Of a stretch of 64,000 bases of DNA, positions 44,446-52,879 are shown in pieces. How positions within the stretch are numbered: the first letter of the stretch is position 1; each line of letters begins with the position of its first letter. The DNA comes from Stigonema ocellatum SAG 48.90 = DSM 106950 (GTDB taxonomy: Bacteria; Cyanobacteriota; Cyanobacteriia; Cyanobacteriales; Nostocaceae). The position numbers were made by a program, and so were the translations under genes. The stretch lies in assembly GCA_016903675.1 (NCBI GenBank), contig JADQBA010000021.1, forward strand, positions 28,028-92,027, read 5' to 3'. Under the pieces are notes generated by a model. It saw only the letters and a list, made by a program, of their open reading frames with translations, was not told where the DNA came from and did not search any database.

Positions 44446-45101
44446 ACATATCTAAAATCCCGTAGAGAATGACCGAATTCTCAATGAATTATCAATTACG
44501 AATTATTTTGACTAGGCAAGACAAAATGTAAAAACAGAAGTGGATACTCCACCAAGTTTCTATTCTTCGGTGCAAATCAGATCCTTAAATGTGAGTCTGA
44601 GCGCGTTAATAACCTGACATCGACTCCTTGCTGCTCAGAATACTTTTTGTTCAGACTGTTTCACAAGTCACGTGTTCTATCTAAAGTATCTTGACTAGTT
44701 AATTTGAGCTAGTCTGTTGAAGTAACTCAAATCATGTGATTCAATTTGAAGATTTTTTGAACTACTATGTTGCTATGGCAATCCTATTTGAGATCCGAAC
44801 TTGGGAGACTTGGGGGACTTGGGGGACTTGGAGGACTTGGAGGACTTGGGAGAGGTGTTTGAATCTCCTGCACGGATTGCTATATGGCAATCTTAAACGA
44901 ATTTTGTAGGTTGGGCAATGCCCACCCTACTCGGCATTTCATAACCGGCATCTTGTACCTCTCCCCCTACACCCCCACACCCCCATACCCCTACACCCCT
45001 GTGTTCCTGAAACACAATTCCTCGAAATCCCTGCTCTATAAGGGTTTTAAAATGTGTTATTTTTTAAATAAAGAAAAATATTGTAGTCTAAAACATACTT
45101 A
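44446..45101. other. Promoter region and repeats upstream of the EPS locus
   Basis: No gene was recognised. It holds a nine-base tandem repeat (GGGGGACTT/GGAGGACTT, 44799-44851) and a C-rich tandem array (44963-45003) ending CCCTGTGTTCCTGA. The EPS operon promoter should lie within the first 300 bases, but none is clear. Confidence 0.55.
44799..44851. repeat. Nine-base tandem repeat
   Basis: Six consecutive units of GGGGGACTT or GGAGGACTT precede the gene at 45102. A short-period repeat unlike the heptamers elsewhere. Confidence 0.85.
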
Positions 45102-45980
45102 ATGAGCCTAAAGTTTATGGTGCTACCACCCAGTCTGATCGCGATCGCACGTCCCCCCCGCAGTTGTGTTATTGATGCAAGCCTCGCACTCTCTCAATAC
45201 GGTGTACCTCTAATTCAGCGATTAGGAGAGGTGATGGAGTTGTGGATGGGGCGGGAGCTTTGGCACATTCTTGAAAACTCAGCCTTTTACTTACAAAAAC
45301 CTGAGGTGATTACTCCTAGAGGCGTGATCCCAGAAAGAACACTCTTGCAAGAACATCATGCAGTGGAAGAGACACTTTTGTCACTGAAGGAATGGGAGAA
45401 ACTCCGGGTCGAGAGGGATCTGGCTGGACTCAATCTCTTTTGGCTGGGAGACACTCCAGGAGAGTCCTTGTTACCGAAATACAGAAACCTTGATATTTTC
45501 TGGCACTGGGAGGCGATCGCCAACGCCTTAGACAGTAAACTGAATTCACTTCAAACCACAGACTATCACCTACCTATAGTTTTTCGAGACACCGCCGCCC
45601 TAGCAGCAACCTTGAAGTCTGCCTTCATTCTGACTTACCAATCTCCTGCTGATTTTGATCAAAACGTTCCTCCAGAAATTTGTAAAGTACTAGAAAGTTG
45701 GGGCATTCCTTGTCAGTTCGTGACCAGTGAAAATGCCATTGTCACTTTAGAACGGGACTACCTGCACCAACTTTTGGTAGATACAGATACCGCTAAATTC
45801 TTATGGGCTGGAGTTCATCTTGCGATTGTACATTTAATCTTCCCTGTTACGTTTGAGGTTCAGAAGCAACCCCAACCACCCCAAGCAAACCCACTCTCTC
45901 CAACCGAAGAATCAGCAGAAAACGCTCCATCCTACCAAAACTCTTGGATAAGCGCTAAAGGATTCTGGTACTTAATATAA
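45102..45980 (+). CDS. Uncharacterised protein
   Basis: A 292-residue protein not recognised by motif. It begins with a hydrophobic stretch and VIDASLALSQYGVPLIQRLG, which superficially resembles the first Asp strand of a PIN domain. The remaining PIN acidic residues are not in their usual places, although LPIVFRDTAALAATLKSAF contains a later Arg-Asp. The C-terminal 35 residues are Pro/Gln/Glu-rich and probably disordered. It lies between the EPS locus and a LuxR-type regulator. Its length and composition support a real gene, and its function is unknown. Confidence 0.6.
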   Translation: MSLKFMVLPPSLIAIARPPRSCVIDASLALSQYGVPLIQRLGEVMELWMGRELWHILENSAFYLQKPEVITPRGVIPERTLLQEHHAVEETLLSLKEWEKLRVERDLAGLNLFWLGDTPGESLLPKYRNLDIFWHWEAIANALDSKLNSLQTTDYHLPIVFRDTAALAATLKSAFILTYQSPADFDQNVPPEICKVLESWGIPCQFVTSENAIVTLERDYLHQLLVDTDTAKFLWAGVHLAIVHLIFPVTFEVQKQPQPPQANPLSPTEESAENAPSYQNSWISAKGFWYLI

Positions 45981-46512
45981 TTTAACCAATAGGAAAATAT
46001 CCACGGCTATTTCGTTCTCAAAAGTAGCTTGCTTGAACGTGTCTGGGTCAAAAGAGCGTAGTCGTTGCGCTTGAGCCATTTTTTCAATTTGACGCTACTG
46101 TAGCAGAACCGCCCATTTTTTTTGCCGCATTCCAGCATAACTCCAGTTAGCCTTGAATAGCCGTGATACTCAGTGAATTTTACAACGACAGGAAAGCTCA
46201 ATAATTTGTTACCAAAAAAAAATGTTTTTTTTCACAATTTCATTGTAATATAGGAATATAGCTGTTTATAAAAATAAACATAAAGATAAATGTATTTTCA
46301 TTGCCTGAGTTAGATATGAGGCTGATTTACTAATAGTAAATTTACAGCGTGATAGAGGTCGATGATTAGGTAAAGCAATTCACACGAGTATAAATATAAT
46401 CGTTTGTTTTCCTATTACCATTATGAGCACCTAGATTTTTCAAAAAGGCAATATCCAGATCGAAAACAGAGATAATGATTCCCTTTGATAAGTCATTTGC
46501 GAGTAGACCATC
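45981..46512. other. Intergenic region before the LuxR gene
   Basis: An AT-rich leader of 530 bases. A minus-strand frame at 46007-46201 (64 codons, TTG start) was seen, but it is not supported by family recognition or a ribosome-binding site. No hairpin family member was found. Confidence 0.4.
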
Positions 46513-46995
46513 ATGCAAACAGAATTCAAATCCCCTGTTTCAAGCATCACAGAACCTAACCAAACTTGTAACTTTGGTGCAGTGAGTGAGTTTAATATCA
46601 ACAACTCCCACTTTTTAGTTATTCGGTTAGATAAATTGACAGATAGTAATAAAAAATCTACTTCGGATCAGGTCGCTACTGAAAAATCCTTTTCAGTTCT
46701 TGGACACTTTGAATTTAATGGATCTCCCTACGCAGTTATCCATACACCCGATTCAACAGATGCCATAGATTCCACACTGACGAGCTGTTTAACAGGTCGA
46801 GAGTTGCAAGTTGCGGCTTTGGTTGCATTAGGTTGGGCCAATAAGCAAGTAGCAAAGCAACTGCACATCAGTGAATGGACGGTTTCTGCTCACCTGCGTC
46901 GCATCTTCATTAAACTCAATGTTGATAATCGTGCAGCGATGGTCTACCGATGTGCATCTCTGATTAACCGATTGCACCAGTTAGGAATCACCTAA
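46513..46995 (+). CDS. LuxR-type HTH transcription factor
   Basis: A 160-residue regulator. The C-terminal 65 residues are a GerE/LuxR-type helix-turn-helix: LTGRELQVAALVALGWANKQ and ISEWTVSAHLRRIFIKLNVD, with the canonical Thr-Val-x-x-His recognition helix. The N-terminal domain (about 90 residues, FSVLGHFEFNGSPYAVIHT) is short and is neither a response-regulator receiver nor an acyl-homoserine-lactone domain. The class is common in filamentous cyanobacteria. It is 2 kb upstream of the EPS promoter region on the opposite strand, so control of that locus is possible but unproven. Confidence 0.82.
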   Translation: MQTEFKSPVSSITEPNQTCNFGAVSEFNINNSHFLVIRLDKLTDSNKKSTSDQVATEKSFSVLGHFEFNGSPYAVIHTPDSTDAIDSTLTSCLTGRELQVAALVALGWANKQVAKQLHISEWTVSAHLRRIFIKLNVDNRAAMVYRCASLINRLHQLGIT

Positions 46996-47428
46996 AACTT
47001 GCTCATGTAAGGCAATCGGTGTAATACACAAATTACAGCAATTTTCACATTTATTAGACCACAGTATTAGAGGATGTTTGAAAAGTTTTTGGCGGTATCG
47101 AAGCACTTATTGATCGGAACTAACCCCCCTAAAAAAGGGGGGAACTGGAATCAAATTCCCCCTTTTTTAGGGGGATTTAGTTCTATCTAAAAGTATTTGA
47201 TACATCACGCTTGGACTTTTCAAACAACCTCTTAAGGGCGTAAGGGCGCAAGGCCGCAGCGCCCCTACAAATGGTGTGGTTCATTTATGTGAAAACTGCT
47301 GTAATCGCTTTGGTAGGGACGCAAGCATCTTGGCCCCTACATCATTTCTGCAGATGTCTATTATACATTAATTTTCACGACTATGTCTATTTATTATTTG
47401 GGTTTCTGATTACTTCTGGAACATAGAT
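46996..47428. repeat. Intergenic region with a large hairpin
   Basis: A long inverted repeat around 47104-47186 (AACTAACCCCCCTAAAAAAG with CTTTTTTAGGGGGATTTAGTT) is a common cyanobacterial dispersed palindrome. Downstream sequences such as GGGCGCAAGGCCGCAGCGCC near 47240 add a second GC-rich palindrome. Confidence 0.7.
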
Positions 47429-47773
47429 TTGAATCGTCGGATTTTGCAGCAGTTTGGTGTTCCAAATGAGCGGTTACGGTTGGATGGTCGGGCTACGGAT
47501 ACTGTGACAAATTTCACGACTCTGGTTGGAGATTTTGTCACAGGTCGGTTACATAATATTTATCTGATTACATCGGATTATCATATGAGGCGGGCAAGAG
47601 CGATCGCCACCATTGTTTTGGGTAGTCGTGGGATTGTAGTTACGCCTGTGGTGGTGCCTTCACACACAGACAAGTCAGAATCTCTGGTGCGAGTGTTGCG
47701 AGATTGTGGGCGATCGGTTTTGTGGATTGTGATTGGGCGCAGTGGTGCTGGTTTTAATCCGCATTTGAGATAA
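47429..47773 (+). pseudogene. C-terminal half of a DUF218/YdcF-family protein
   Basis: 114 residues match the C-terminal half of the DUF218 (YdcF/SanA-like) family: FGVPNERLRLDGRATDTVTN and NIYLITSDYHMRRARAIAT, the family's conserved Tyr-His-Met-Arg-Arg-Ala block. The N-terminal Rossmann strand with its GG(x)xR motif is missing, and only a TTG is available as start. It is therefore a truncated gene, probably inactive. The 5' part was lost next to the palindrome-rich interval before it. Confidence 0.7.
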
Positions 47774-47790
47774 TTGTGATTCAGCAACGC

Positions 47791-48275
47791 CTAAACTTGC
47801 TCTGGGTCAATCCCAGCCTGTCTGAGACGTTCTGCTAAACGTTCTGCCCTAGCCTGAGCCAATTCTTTCTCCTGTCGCTCTTTTTCTGCTGAACAGAGAG
47901 CCAATTCTTTCTCCTGTCGCTCCTTTTCTGCTGTGGTGGGGATCCAGTTTCTTTGAGTATCATACCAACGTAGCCATTGCCGATCCTTACCACGATACTC
48001 TCCGTGCCATAGTCCTAAACCCAACTCCAGAGTCGGTATCCAAACTCTAGACTCGGTTAATTCCATCTTTCTGTAGCGATCGCCTTGTAACTGAAAAGCT
48101 TGCAGTTCATCGGTGTAACGATCAAAAACAATATAGTAGGGAATGCCTAAAATCTGCTCATAGACTTCCCCTAAAGGTTGGTTGTTTGCCTTTGCGCTCA
48201 CTTTTACCTAAATCTTCATTTCTGGTACTAGGGGAAAGAAATTCTATGACCACGATTGGTGCCAGTTAAGAATAA
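47791..48275 (-). pseudogene. Frameshifted and truncated Uma2 (DUF820) nuclease
   Basis: The frame ending at 47791 encodes the C-terminal part of a Uma2-type restriction-like nuclease (VYEQILGIPYYIVFDRYTDE) with a coiled-coil tail of two AEKERQEKELA units. Upstream, in another frame, minus-strand 48275-48195 reads LAPIVVIEFLSPSTRNEDLG, the family's catalytic core (E-x-LSPST). A frameshift therefore lies near 48165-48200. Further upstream the frame closes with a stop, so the N-terminus is missing. Uma2 genes are very abundant in cyanobacteria and often decay. This copy should be inactive. Confidence 0.75.
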
Positions 48276-48526
48276 TTATACTAAGGTTGTGAGTAATCTT
48301 TCCCAAATATAGCGCTTTTCAATTCAGTGAGGTATATTTAAGAGTTAAGAAACCGCACCCTATAGCAGATAAACGCAGATAAATATGTACCGTCACCGGA
48401 TGAAAATCGCTATATTTTGGGAAATACTCTATTTCTTTTCTTGGCGAACAGGGGCGTCTACAGCCCTTCGGGCATGCGCTGCGCGTTCGTCGTCAGACGT
48501 GGCGTCAGCCAAGGCGGTTCGTACAG
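48276..48526. other. Short intergenic region beside hypB
   Basis: No gene. It contains a GC-rich palindromic stretch (AGCCCTTCGGGCATGCGCTG near 48462) of the same style as that near 8340. Confidence 0.4.
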
Positions 48527-49381
48527 TCACACAGAAATCTGAGTTGACACATTTGCTACTTGCGATACCCACTCATACCAATTCTCCAATCCAGTTCCAG
48601 TCAGCGCCGAAACCTGAAAAATCCGAATTTCGGGATTGACATGCTGAGCATATTCTATACAACGTTGAACATCAAACTGCACGTAAGGCAGTAAATCAAT
48701 TTTCGTGAGCACCATAATCTCACTAGCGCGGAACATATGAGGGTATTTTATTGGCTTATCTTCACCTTCTGTCACCGAGAGAATCACCACTTTTGCCTGT
48801 TCTCCCAAATCAAATAAAGCTGGACAAACCAGATTGCCAACATTCTCAATCATAACCACTGAGTTTAGCGACGGATTCAGTCGTTGTAATCCCCGTTCTA
48901 CCATTGCTGCATCGAGATGACAGCCTGTCCCTGTGTTAATTTGCACAACTTTACAGCCAGTTTCTTTGATTTTTTGCGCATCGTTACTCGTTTCTTGGTC
49001 GCCTTCAATGACACTGATAGATAATTGATGCTTTAAATCATTGATGGTTCGAGTTAAAAGAGTTGTTTTTCCTGCGCCTGGAGAACTCATAAGATTTAAA
49101 GCCAGGATATTTCGACCTTTGAACCATCCGCGATTTTGGGCTGCTAGTAGGTTATTTTTTGCTAAAATGTCTTGCTCTAAGGATATAGTTGTGCTATGTA
49201 TTTTGGCATGAATTTCAGATGCATTACTGTGGGAATGGGTAATGACAGTGCCATCTGGTAAAGTGTGAGTATGAGAATGGTGATGGTTATCACGTTGAGA
49301 ATTCATTGCTACGACTTGACCTGTTTCTGGATGAGTTATTGTAGCTTCAGCATCATCAGAACAACCGCAGGTTACACACAT
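48527..49381 (-). CDS. hypB: Hydrogenase nickel-incorporation GTPase HypB
   Basis: A 284-residue GTPase that, with HypA, delivers Ni to the large subunit of [NiFe]-hydrogenase. The N-terminal MCVTCGCSDD matches the high-affinity nickel motif C-x2-C-G-C. A His-rich stretch (HHHSHTHT and HSHSN) gives extra nickel storage. The P-loop is SSPGAGKTTLLTRT, with GDQETSNDA and LTKIDLLPY as later GTPase motifs, and the conserved HLDAAM follows the NTGTGC motif. It is the last gene of the hyp operon and its start overlaps the hypA stop. Confidence 0.95.
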   Translation of the reverse strand: MCVTCGCSDDAEATITHPETGQVVAMNSQRDNHHHSHTHTLPDGTVITHSHSNASEIHAKIHSTTISLEQDILAKNNLLAAQNRGWFKGRNILALNLMSSPGAGKTTLLTRTINDLKHQLSISVIEGDQETSNDAQKIKETGCKVVQINTGTGCHLDAAMVERGLQRLNPSLNSVVMIENVGNLVCPALFDLGEQAKVVILSVTEGEDKPIKYPHMFRASEIMVLTKIDLLPYVQFDVQRCIEYAQHVNPEIRIFQVSALTGTGLENWYEWVSQVANVSTQISV

Positions 49382-49713
49382 ACTTCCTCAATCTCTATTT
49401 CTTTAATTTTAAGTTCTTCACCAGCTATTAAATCTAGTTGCTTGCTGCCACAATGACAGTTACTATAAAGCTTTTCTAGAGGAATTTCTGCGCCACACTG
49501 GCGACATTGTGCTAATCCTGGAGTTTCTAAAATTTCTAGTGTTGCTCCTTGTAAAACTGTGCCTTGAGAGCAGATGTCGAAACAAAATTGTATGGCGTCT
49601 GGCATGATGGCTGAAAGTTTGCCTATTTGTAATAAGACTCGGTTGACTTTTTTGTTTTGGGCGTGTTCAGCCACAATTGCTACAATATTTTGCGTAATTC
49701 CTAGTTCGTGCAT
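49372..49713 (-). CDS. hypA: Hydrogenase nickel-insertion protein HypA
   Basis: A 113-residue nickel metallochaperone. MHELGITQNIV supplies the N-terminal Met-His nickel site. The zinc domain has CRQCGAEIP followed by CHCGS, giving the four Cys. It works with HypB, encoded immediately downstream with a ten-base overlap. Confidence 0.94.
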   Translation of the reverse strand: MHELGITQNIVAIVAEHAQNKKVNRVLLQIGKLSAIMPDAIQFCFDICSQGTVLQGATLEILETPGLAQCRQCGAEIPLEKLYSNCHCGSKQLDLIAGEELKIKEIEIEEVCV

Positions 49714-49851
49714 AAATATGAATATTTTTAACCGCAGATGGAGAGAAGTCTGAGCGCCGGCTTCCGGCGATCAGAACTTCGGAGCAGATGAACGCAGATG
49801 AATTATCTGTGTTTGTGTGTTTTAATGTGTGGTTTTATCTAAAAAATATCT

Positions 49852-49949
49852 AGTAGTCTGTTTGTAGTGAGGACTTTAGTCCTCGTATTTTTGAGGACTA
49901 AAGTCCTCACTACGAACAAATTATCACAAGTTATGTTGACTACATAAAA
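49852..49949. repeat. Palindromic element between hypE and hypA
   Basis: Arms at 49864-49884 and 49893-49913 (21 bp, perfect) and the loop are identical to those at 5672-5721. TAGTAGTCTG at 49851-49860 matches the outer end of the lanA-lanM element. It sits within the hyp operon, in the longest gap (236 bases) between hyp genes. Confidence 0.85.
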
Positions 49950-51044
49950 TTAACAAATTCTCGGTAGTTGATCGCCGACGAGCATATCTAGGATGCGTTC
50001 AGTACCGAAGGTTGTTTTTAGTAAGACAACGCCTGGGGGAGAGGGAATGGCTTCACCGATGATACAAGCATGTTTGCCTACTGGGTGTGATTTCATTGCT
50101 GATAATACAGTTTCGGCATTTTCTGGTCTGACGACGACTACTAGCTTGCCTTCATTTGCTAGATATAATGGGTCTAAACCTAGAATTTCACAAAATCCCT
50201 TGACTTCTTCGCGAATTGGGATATAATTTTCATGGAGGCGGATTCCAACGTGAGAACTGAGGGCAAACTCGTTTAAGACTGTGGCTAATCCGCCGCGTGT
50301 TGCGTCTCTCATGGCATGAATTTGGGGGCAGACGTTGAGGATTGTTTGGACTAAGTCATTCAATGGTTGACAGTCACTTTCAATATCTGTTTCTAGTGCT
50401 AATTCGCCACGGGCAATGAGGATGGCTGTGCCATGATTACCCACTTCACCATTAATAATTACTGCATCTCCGGGTTGGATGTTGTGGGCAGAAATAGTAA
50501 CTCCTGCTGGAATGACTCCAATTCCTGCGGTATTAATAAATAGTTTATCTGCTGCACCGCGATGGACGACTTTTGTATCACCTGTTACAATTTGTACAGC
50601 TGCTTTTTTAGCGGCTGTTTGCATACTTTCAGCTATGCGCCGTAATGTTTCTATGGCAAATCCTTCTTCTAAAATGACGCTACAACTGAGGTATAGTGGT
50701 TTAGCACCACTCACAGCTAAATCATTGACTGTGCCGTTGATGGCTAATTCTCCTATGTTACTGCCAGGAAAGAATAAAGGGTCTACAACGTAGGAATCAG
50801 TAGTAAAAGCTAGTCTGTCTCCTTGTTGGATGAGGGAGGCTAAATTGAAAGTTGCTTGGTCTTCTAGTTGGGAGAGAATGGAATTATCAAAAGTATTGAC
50901 AAAGATATCGTCTATTAAATCACGCATTGCTTTGCCACCGCTACCATGGGCGAGGGTGATATGAGGATCTTGCACTTTACCTCGGCGACGGCGGATTGTT
51001 TGAAAGAGAGGATTTTGTGCTGGGTTGGTGGAAAAAATGTTCAT
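49950..51044 (-). CDS. hypE: Hydrogenase maturation protein HypE
   Basis: A 364-residue PurM-like protein that dehydrates the carbamoyl on its C-terminal Cys to a cyanide ligand for the hydrogenase iron. The chain ends LPRIC, the diagnostic C-terminal P-R-I-C with the acceptor Cys. ITLAHGSGGKAMRDLI is the N-terminal ATP-binding motif and FTTDSYVVDPLFFPGSNIGE the second conserved block. It follows hypD in the operon. Confidence 0.95.
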   Translation of the reverse strand: MNIFSTNPAQNPLFQTIRRRRGKVQDPHITLAHGSGGKAMRDLIDDIFVNTFDNSILSQLEDQATFNLASLIQQGDRLAFTTDSYVVDPLFFPGSNIGELAINGTVNDLAVSGAKPLYLSCSVILEEGFAIETLRRIAESMQTAAKKAAVQIVTGDTKVVHRGAADKLFINTAGIGVIPAGVTISAHNIQPGDAVIINGEVGNHGTAILIARGELALETDIESDCQPLNDLVQTILNVCPQIHAMRDATRGGLATVLNEFALSSHVGIRLHENYIPIREEVKGFCEILGLDPLYLANEGKLVVVVRPENAETVLSAMKSHPVGKHACIIGEAIPSPPGVVLLKTTFGTERILDMLVGDQLPRIC

Positions 51045-51236
51045 ATAAAAATTTGTTTAAATTGTTGATTTTTAGGGTGTTTGATGCTTATTTATAGTAA
51101 TGGCGTAAATTATTTTTTGTCTCACGCAAAGGCGCAAAGACGCAAAGAAGAACACCAAGACTCATGACTTTTGTAAGAAGTCTATTGACTACCTGTCTTT
51201 GGTGGGTATTGCCCACATTTATCCTTGTTCATGCTG

Positions 51237-52364
51237 TCATGCTGTTACCTTTGCTTTTTCAGTTTTAGAAAAGTGACCGTATTTGTAGTAAGCTGCACAA
51301 GCACCTTCGGAAGATACCATGCATGTACCGATGGGTGTTTCTGGAGTGCAAGCTGTACCGAATACTTTACATTGCCAAGGTTTTAAGACTCCTTTGAGGA
51401 TTTCACCACATTGACAAGCTTTATGGTCGGCTACTTTAAGATTGGGAATGATAAATTTGTGTTCTGCGTCAAATTGGGCATATTCAGGACGAATTTTTAA
51501 CCCAGAATCGGGGATGTCGCCTAAGCCACGCCAATCAAAGTTTTCTCGCACTGCAAAAACTCTGTTCATGGCTGCAAGTGCTACATGATTCCCCGCTTGC
51601 TCTACTAATCTGTTATATTGGTTTTCTACTTGACAGCGTTTTTCTAGGAGTTGCTGCAATAGCATCCAAATAGATTGGAAGATATCTAAGGGTTCAAATC
51701 CTGAAATCACAATTGGTTTATGATATTGTTGAGGAATAAAGTGATAAGGGTCAGTACCAATGACCATGCTGACATGACCAGGACCGATGAATCCATCTAG
51801 TTGCAAATCGGGATTCTTTAGTAGTGCGTTGAGGGCGGGAATCACGAGGACGTGATTGCAAAACATACTGAAGTTATGAAGTTTTTCGGCTGCTGCTTGC
51901 AGGATGGTGAAAGCGGTACTGGGTGCTGTTGTTTCAAAGCCTAGGGCAAAGAAGACTACTTCTTTGTTGGGGTTTTCTTTAGCGATTTTCAGGCTATCTA
52001 AGGGAGAGTATACCATGCGAATATCTGCGTTTTTTGCCCTGGCTTGCAGTAAGTTAATTTTGGAACCAGGAACCCGCATCGCATCCCCAAAGGTGACGAA
52101 GATGACGTTGGAGTTTTGGGAGATGGCGATCGCATCATCTATTCTCCCTTTTGGCATGACGCACACTGGACAACCAGGACCATGAATAAGTTCTATAATA
52201 TCTGGCAAAACTTCTTCTATGCCATACTTAAATATAGAATGGGTATGACCGCCGCACACTTCCATTATTTTGATGGGCTGTGGTAACTGTTGGCATAATT
52301 TTTCGATTTCGTGCAGTAAAGCTTTAGCTTTTTGCGGTTCACGGAATTCATCAAGGTATTTCAT
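51237..52364 (-). CDS. hypD: Hydrogenase maturation protein HypD
   Basis: A 375-residue iron-sulfur protein that, with HypC, holds the Fe(CN)2CO unit during assembly. Conserved motifs include MEVCGGHTHSIFKYG, IHGPGCPVCVMPKG and FVTFGDAMRVPGS. The Cys cluster near the C-terminus (ACQCGEIL, KVFGTACTP) ligates the [4Fe-4S] centre. It lies between hypC and hypE. A CCTAACT tandem repeat (52402-52442) separates it from hypC. Confidence 0.95.
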   Translation of the reverse strand: MKYLDEFREPQKAKALLHEIEKLCQQLPQPIKIMEVCGGHTHSIFKYGIEEVLPDIIELIHGPGCPVCVMPKGRIDDAIAISQNSNVIFVTFGDAMRVPGSKINLLQARAKNADIRMVYSPLDSLKIAKENPNKEVVFFALGFETTAPSTAFTILQAAAEKLHNFSMFCNHVLVIPALNALLKNPDLQLDGFIGPGHVSMVIGTDPYHFIPQQYHKPIVISGFEPLDIFQSIWMLLQQLLEKRCQVENQYNRLVEQAGNHVALAAMNRVFAVRENFDWRGLGDIPDSGLKIRPEYAQFDAEHKFIIPNLKVADHKACQCGEILKGVLKPWQCKVFGTACTPETPIGTCMVSSEGACAAYYKYGHFSKTEKAKVTA

Positions 52365-52401
52365 TTGTTGGTTGTTTGTTGGTTGTTGCTTGTTGTTTGT
52401 A

Positions 52402-52442
52402 ATAACTCCTAACTCCTAACTCCTAACTCCTAATAACTCCTA
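52402..52442. repeat. CCTAACT heptamer tandem repeat
   Basis: Several consecutive CCTAACT units lie between hypC and hypD. The hypC stop codon falls within or next to the array. A similar array lies at 57468-57506. Confidence 0.85.
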
Positions 52443-52675
52443 ACTATTTCTTGCAATAGCTTTAATGTTTCAGCGGCTTCTTGTTCGTTAATGCGATTCA
52501 TGGCAAAGCCGACATGAACGAGTACCCAATCACCGAGACAAGATTCGGCGGGATGTTGTTCGTCTACGATGCAAGCAATGTTAATTTGACGTTTTACACC
52601 ACCAATGTTGACGAGGGCTAATTTTTGCTGAACGTTTGTTATTTCTATGATTTGACCGGGAATTCCTAGACACAT
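52430..52675 (-). CDS. hypC: Hydrogenase maturation chaperone HypC
   Basis: An 81-residue chaperone starting MCLGIPGQIIEI, the invariant N-terminus whose Cys2 binds iron. The frame is open to 52738, but the extra residues are repeat-derived. The DWVLVHVGFAMNRI motif is conserved. It partners HypD in assembling the iron ligands. Confidence 0.95.
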   Translation of the reverse strand: MCLGIPGQIIEITNVQQKLALVNIGGVKRQINIACIVDEQHPAESCLGDWVLVHVGFAMNRINEQEAAETLKLLQEIVRSY

Positions 52676-52769
52676 TTTTTGATTTTCCTTTTTAAGAGAA
52701 ACGAACCGCAAAGGCGCAAAGAACGCGAAGGAATGCAAAGAAGAGAAATAGATGAGTTAAGGAATATAT

Positions 52770-52871
52770 GGCAATCCCATTTGATTTGTGAGAAAATACC
52801 GAGCCTCAGAAACCCGGTATCTGCGAGATACCGGGTTTCTTTATCTCACGAATGATTTAGGAATGCTATAT
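52770..52871. repeat. Hairpin repeat, AACCCGGTATCT family (inverted copy)
   Basis: Arms at 52811-52822 and 52826-52837. The flank TTATCTCACGAATGATTTAG is the reverse complement of the flank at 12430-12450. It lies between hypF and hypC. Confidence 0.85.
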
Positions 52872-52879
52872 TAAAATTA

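Noticed and set aside
46007..46201. A 64-codon minus-strand frame
   Set aside because: TTG start, no ribosome-binding site, no recognisable family; AT-rich intergenic sequence gives such frames by chance.
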